A stretch of DNA of 64,000 bases from Danio rerio (taxonomy: Eukaryota > Chordata > Actinopteri > Cypriniformes > Danionidae), in the NCBI RefSeq assembly GCF_049306965.1, contig NC_133179.1, forward strand, positions 21,139,001-21,203,000, in the 5' to 3' direction. A program made the translations under genes and the position numbers. This document shows, one piece after another, positions 59,880 through 64,000 of this stretch (positions are counted from its first letter, which is position 1; each line of letters opens with the position of its first letter). A model generated the notes under the pieces. The model was not told the DNA's origin, did no database searches, and saw only the letters and a program-made list of their open reading frames with translations.

Positions 59880-60031
59880 GCATCGACACAGGAAGTTCAG
59901 TCAGTATTTAGTATTTGTGTTCACACCACAGTCCTGCAAGCCTCACATCAGCAGCAGTGCAGTTCTAACCATCCACAATTTTTTTTTTTTTCTGAAAAGG
60001 TTTTTGCAACCACACTGTCTTATCATTTCTG
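59880..60031 (+). promoter_or_regulatory. SL9 promoter and noncoding first exon
   Basis: CGACACAGGAAGTTCAGTCA (GGAA at 59891-59894), then cctcacatcagcagcagtgc and TTCTG|gtaagc with the donor after 60031. The start-codon exon begins at 61014. Confidence 0.6.
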
Positions 60032-61035
60032 GTAAGCAATGTTACTTTAGTTTTGCATTTTTATATTATTTTTTAATTTTGATACTATTTTTGATTAATG
60101 TTTAGTTAGTTTTAATTAATTTGTTTTGTAAACACATTTCTGTTTAGTTTTTATATATTAATGTTTAGTTTGTAGTAATTATAGTTCAACTGAGTTAACA
60201 GTACACATTCAGTGTAGAATAAAGCAAAGTTTAACGTTTGCACGGTTTACATTAAAACTTGTGCAAACCTCTTAATGAAAAAAAATAAATTAATAATTTA
60301 TAACAAACAATAAAGAATATTGTTAATAATAAATTAATCATAAATACTGAACCCAAAACCACACAAATGCAACTTAAATGAAAAAAAGTCTTCACATCAA
60401 AGATTATATATGTAGTTAGGCATAATAAAAAATTTTTTTTGCAATCTGAAGAAAAGTTACAACATCTGTTTTATGTTTATATAGTAAAGTTTTTTTGTGT
60501 ACACATCGTCATGCACTTGGTTGATGTGTTTGTCTGTAAAAGCACATCGACAGGGACTTTTATAAACAGGGACAGGTCAGATTGAGCCACAGAATGAGAG
60601 CTTTTAATTCTATTGTAATTTTTGCTAATTGTTATTTTTATTTCAGTGTTTTTCAGTAACTGTTGTTGGTTAAAGTTGCTTTAGTTTTTTATTTATTATA
60701 TATATTTTAATTCAGTTAATGAATGTCTAGTAACATTTATAGTTTGTATAGTTTTAATATCAGTTTTAGTTTTAACTTATTGAAAATAACGTTGCTTGGT
60801 AAGTCAGTATCTTTACTGTGTTAAGTCAGTATTTTTACTTTGTTAAGCTGTAATTAATTTTAATTAATTCCTAGATTTGCCAAAAATGGCATGTTTTGTA
60901 TATCATACTTAGAATGAGACTCTTATGTGATTTTTCAGTGTGTGATTCAGTATGTGATAGTTACATTACTATTATACATACAAGTTTGTAAACACAAGTG
61001 TGTTTCTCCACAGGACTGAGTGTGTTAATGAAGAC

Positions 61036-63925
61036 ATGGACACTGCTGACAAAATCATTACCTTCTGTTTTCTCTTACAAGGTTTATTTGTTTGGTTTTT
61101 CTTCCTCATTCACTAGAGTGTAAAAAATATCTATTAGTTAACAGTTTATGTATTTTGTGATTCACAAGTGTTCTCCATTTACTTACGGTTGTGAATTGTG
61201 TTATGGGAAGTTGATCTCTGCTCTGTCAACTTTTGATGTTAAAAATTCAACTCTACAGTGACTTTTAATGAAACCTTAGTATACTCCTGCGGAAATTGCA
61301 ATACAACTATACAACACTATTATAAAATAAACAAGACAATGTATCACTTTAAAGTCACTTTTTTGAATTTGAAGAAAGGTCCCAAAATGCAATTCAAAAG
61401 TAGGAAAATACAAACATGAATCACAAAATAGGGAAAATTGCTCATTTATGGATATTTTTGCAGCGCACATAAATCTAGTAAAGTGTAACTTGTTTAGTGT
61501 AATTAAAACCACTTGTAAATGAAAAAAAAAAGTTAATTAAAAATTTGTATTCACTTTTTATATACTTCAAGGCTTGTAATTGTAATTACTTCAAGGCTTT
61601 TAATCTAAAAGGTTTTAAATTAAAGCAGTCTTAAAATCTACAAGATTAATTGGTGCATATAGTGAAAAAACAATAAATATTTTTGTGGGAAAAATAGGCA
61701 AATTGCTTGCAGAATTATCTACCTTTAAATGTGTAATTTTTACCATTATACTATTTGTTTAACAATGGTTTGTTTTCTCTTTTATTTGCATCTTATTGTA
61801 ATTATTTTACTATAATCTCAAAGAGACAATACAATTTTAGTGAATCAGCAGGACTAGATATTTTTAGTAATGTGGTCTGTAAAGTTTCAGCTGATCATTA
61901 TATTTGTGGTAGAGAAAACGTAGACTACAGTATAGTTGTTTTATTATTGAAGAATGTGGTGAAGTTATTGGTTGCTGAGCAGGAAGAAGAGGATGGCAGA
62001 GTAGAGAGAAACACTTTTTAAAGAGTACGCAAAAGAAAGAGAGGGTTCATTTTTTTTAATGGTATATCCATTTAGAAAAGTAATCAACATTAAATCATCG
62101 GCTTGTTTCTTTTTTTATTCATTTATTAGAAAATAAGACTTTTAAACTAACTAAATTTGACTTTCCAAAAAACTATACAACACTACGAATTATGAGATCA
62201 CAGAGAAAACCATGGAAAATGCAGATGAAAGCATTACTTTATACAGTGTGATTAGAGGATACAGTGAGGATTATTTCAATACTATTGTAGTGTTGGGGAA
62301 CAGAGTTGTTCAAAATCATTTTTTATGAATAAAGTATTAACAGGCATCTGTAAAATTTATATTTTTAATACAAATACATGAAACTGTATGGTGCCATACA
62401 TTTAAGTTTATTTGTTTTTGACTACTTCCCATATATAAAATTGTGTTTATGGCAGATGTCATTGTCAATATTGTTTTATTTTATATGTTCAACATAATTA
62501 AATAAATAATTGCATCGTGAAATTTGATTAATTGTTTTTTTGTTTTGTTTTTAACCAAAGGTAATGTGCTGGTGTATCTAAAAGCTTCAGTGTTTGTTTC
62601 TGCTTGAATTTGACATCTTTTGATTACATGTGTTGTAGGTGTTTGCTGTAGAGATTTCAACATCAGTTTGCCAGAGAAGATTCAAGCTCTCAGTGGATCC
62701 TGTGTGGTTATAAAATGCAGATTTGACATTAATGACACATATGATAAAAACCTCACTGAGAGAGCTGCTGGATACTGGTTTAAAAGTGGGACTAATGTGG
62801 ACAAAAATCTAATATTTAACTCTAGTGAATCAATGCAGAACTTATTTATTAAAGGGAAAATAACTGGAAAATTAACAGACAAGGACTGTACCACTGTCTT
62901 TTATGAGGTCACATCAATTCACAGTGGTCAGTATATGTTTAGGATTGAGGGTGAAGGTGGACTGAAATGGACCTACAACAAAACCAATGTTTCACTAGAT
63001 GTGATTGGTGAGTGAATTCATGACTGTTTATATATTAGTGTATATTCTCATTATTCGAATTGTATGTAATGGAACACTAGGGACTTTGCTAAGTACGCAT
63101 TTCTCTAACAAAAATTGTATATTATTGCTGAAAAAAAATGTTGGGTTTTTGTTTTGCATTTGATATTGTAGACCTTTAAATATACACTTTTTCATGTCTA
63201 TTAAAGACCAATCTGTGTGTGTTTCAGAGTCTCCGATGAATCCGCGAGTTGTGTTGTATGTGGATAAGCAGGAGCTGCAGGGTCAGCAGGAGGTGTTGGA
63301 GGGCAGATCTGTGAGTCTGCGCTGCTCTGCTGAGACTCTCTGCTCTTCTCCTCCAGCAACTCTCACATGGAGCTCCACTGCCAGAATCCTCCTCAGTGAG
63401 AGCAGCAAACTACAGGAGCTCATCAACTCTGATCTGAACTTCACTGCTGCTCGGCGGCACCACAGAGTCACTTTCACCTGCTCTATAAGCTACCAGCTGC
63501 AGGACAACAACAGAACAGCTCACAGCAGCATCACATTACATGTGCAGTGTAGGACTTTTACTGCCATCTGTTCTGTTCTCCTCCATAATACACTCATAAA
63601 TCTCTTTAATGTCATTCTCTTTCTTTTTCAGATGCTCCTCAGATCCTAAACTCCAGCTGTAACATTGGGAATGTAACTGTGTGTTTCTGCGAGGTTGATG
63701 GGAATCCGTCTCCTGTAGTGGAGTGGCATCTGTCTGGACGTCTCATCTTGAACTCTTCAAACACGTTCATCAGTGAAGAGCGATTAAGCAACACAAGCTT
63801 GAGGAGCGTCATCTCTTTACATCAGTCTCTCACACACACAAACACTCTGCTGTGTGTCAGTAAAAACACTCTTGGCAATGCAAGTCATCTGTTTCAACAT
63901 CTTCCATCTACTGCATGTGATACAT
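61036..63925 (+). CDS. SL9: Siglec-like Ig receptor, 5' part (runs off window)
   Basis: Visible coding exons: 61036-61081, 62639-63007, 63228-63548 and 63632-63925, all in phase; the transmembrane and tail exons lie beyond the window. Signal peptide MDTADKIITFCFLLQG. The V-set keeps SCVVIKC, KDCTTV and the sialic-acid arginine (YMFRIEGEGGLKW) but differs from all neighbours in the C-C' region: AAGYWFKSGTNVDKNLIF against AAGVWYKDxHDxSSS. GYWF is also the form in human CD33. The two C2 domains are nearly identical to those of the other genes; the third Ig exon ends like SL4 (LPSTACDT). The tail type, and so the signalling sign, cannot be told from this window. Confidence 0.85.
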
Positions 63926-64000
63926 GTGAGTTTCTTTTCTGCAATATATTCAATAGAAAGCAAATACAAAATCTGTTTGTTTTCTATAAACCAATACCAA

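Overview
The window looks like genomic DNA of a zebrafish (Danio rerio) or a very close cyprinid. It is AT-rich, holds short multi-exon vertebrate genes with GT-AG introns, and is littered with DANA-type tRNA-derived SINEs and small inverted-repeat DNA elements familiar from Danio. All recognisable host genes belong to one family and lie head to tail on the + strand.

The family is Siglec-like (CD33/MAG-related) cell-surface immunoglobulin receptors, called SL here. A typical gene has a noncoding first exon, a signal-peptide exon, a V-set exon (about 369 nt), two C2-type Ig exons (321 nt and 279-294 nt), a transmembrane exon, a short membrane-proximal exon and a tyrosine-motif tail exon. Exon phases agree throughout. 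The V-sets keep the Siglec cysteine pattern and the YFFR arginine that binds sialic acid in mammalian Siglecs.

Layout: SL1 (1467-6065, its own ITIM/ITSM-like tail); SL2p (7667-11635, pseudogene); SL3 (12666-17187, ITIM tail cut short); SL4 (22362-25992, long ITIM tail); SL5p (30145-30195, a V-exon scrap); SL6 (33063-38769, short tail with ITAM-like spacing); SL7 (43353-49834, long ITIM tail); SL8p (52690-52862, a promoter and first exon whose gene is gone, followed by retroelement fossils); SL9 (61036 onward, running off the window). SL2p and SL6 share one tail type and SL3, SL4 and SL7 another, so the cluster mixes inhibitory-type and ITAM-like members, like a paired-receptor array.

The genes look shuffled by tandem duplication and gene conversion: V exons are mosaics, the C2 exons are nearly identical between genes, and SINE and LTR insertions with filled and empty sites in paralogues give a relative order of duplications. 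First exons of several copies share a block with a GGAAGT (ETS/PU.1-type) core, which suggests leukocyte expression. The rest is mobile-element debris: hAT-like and other non-autonomous DNA elements, a Tc1/mariner relic, a Harbinger-like relic, a SWIM/YqaJ-like insertion, a probable solo LTR, and Gypsy and DIRS fossils.
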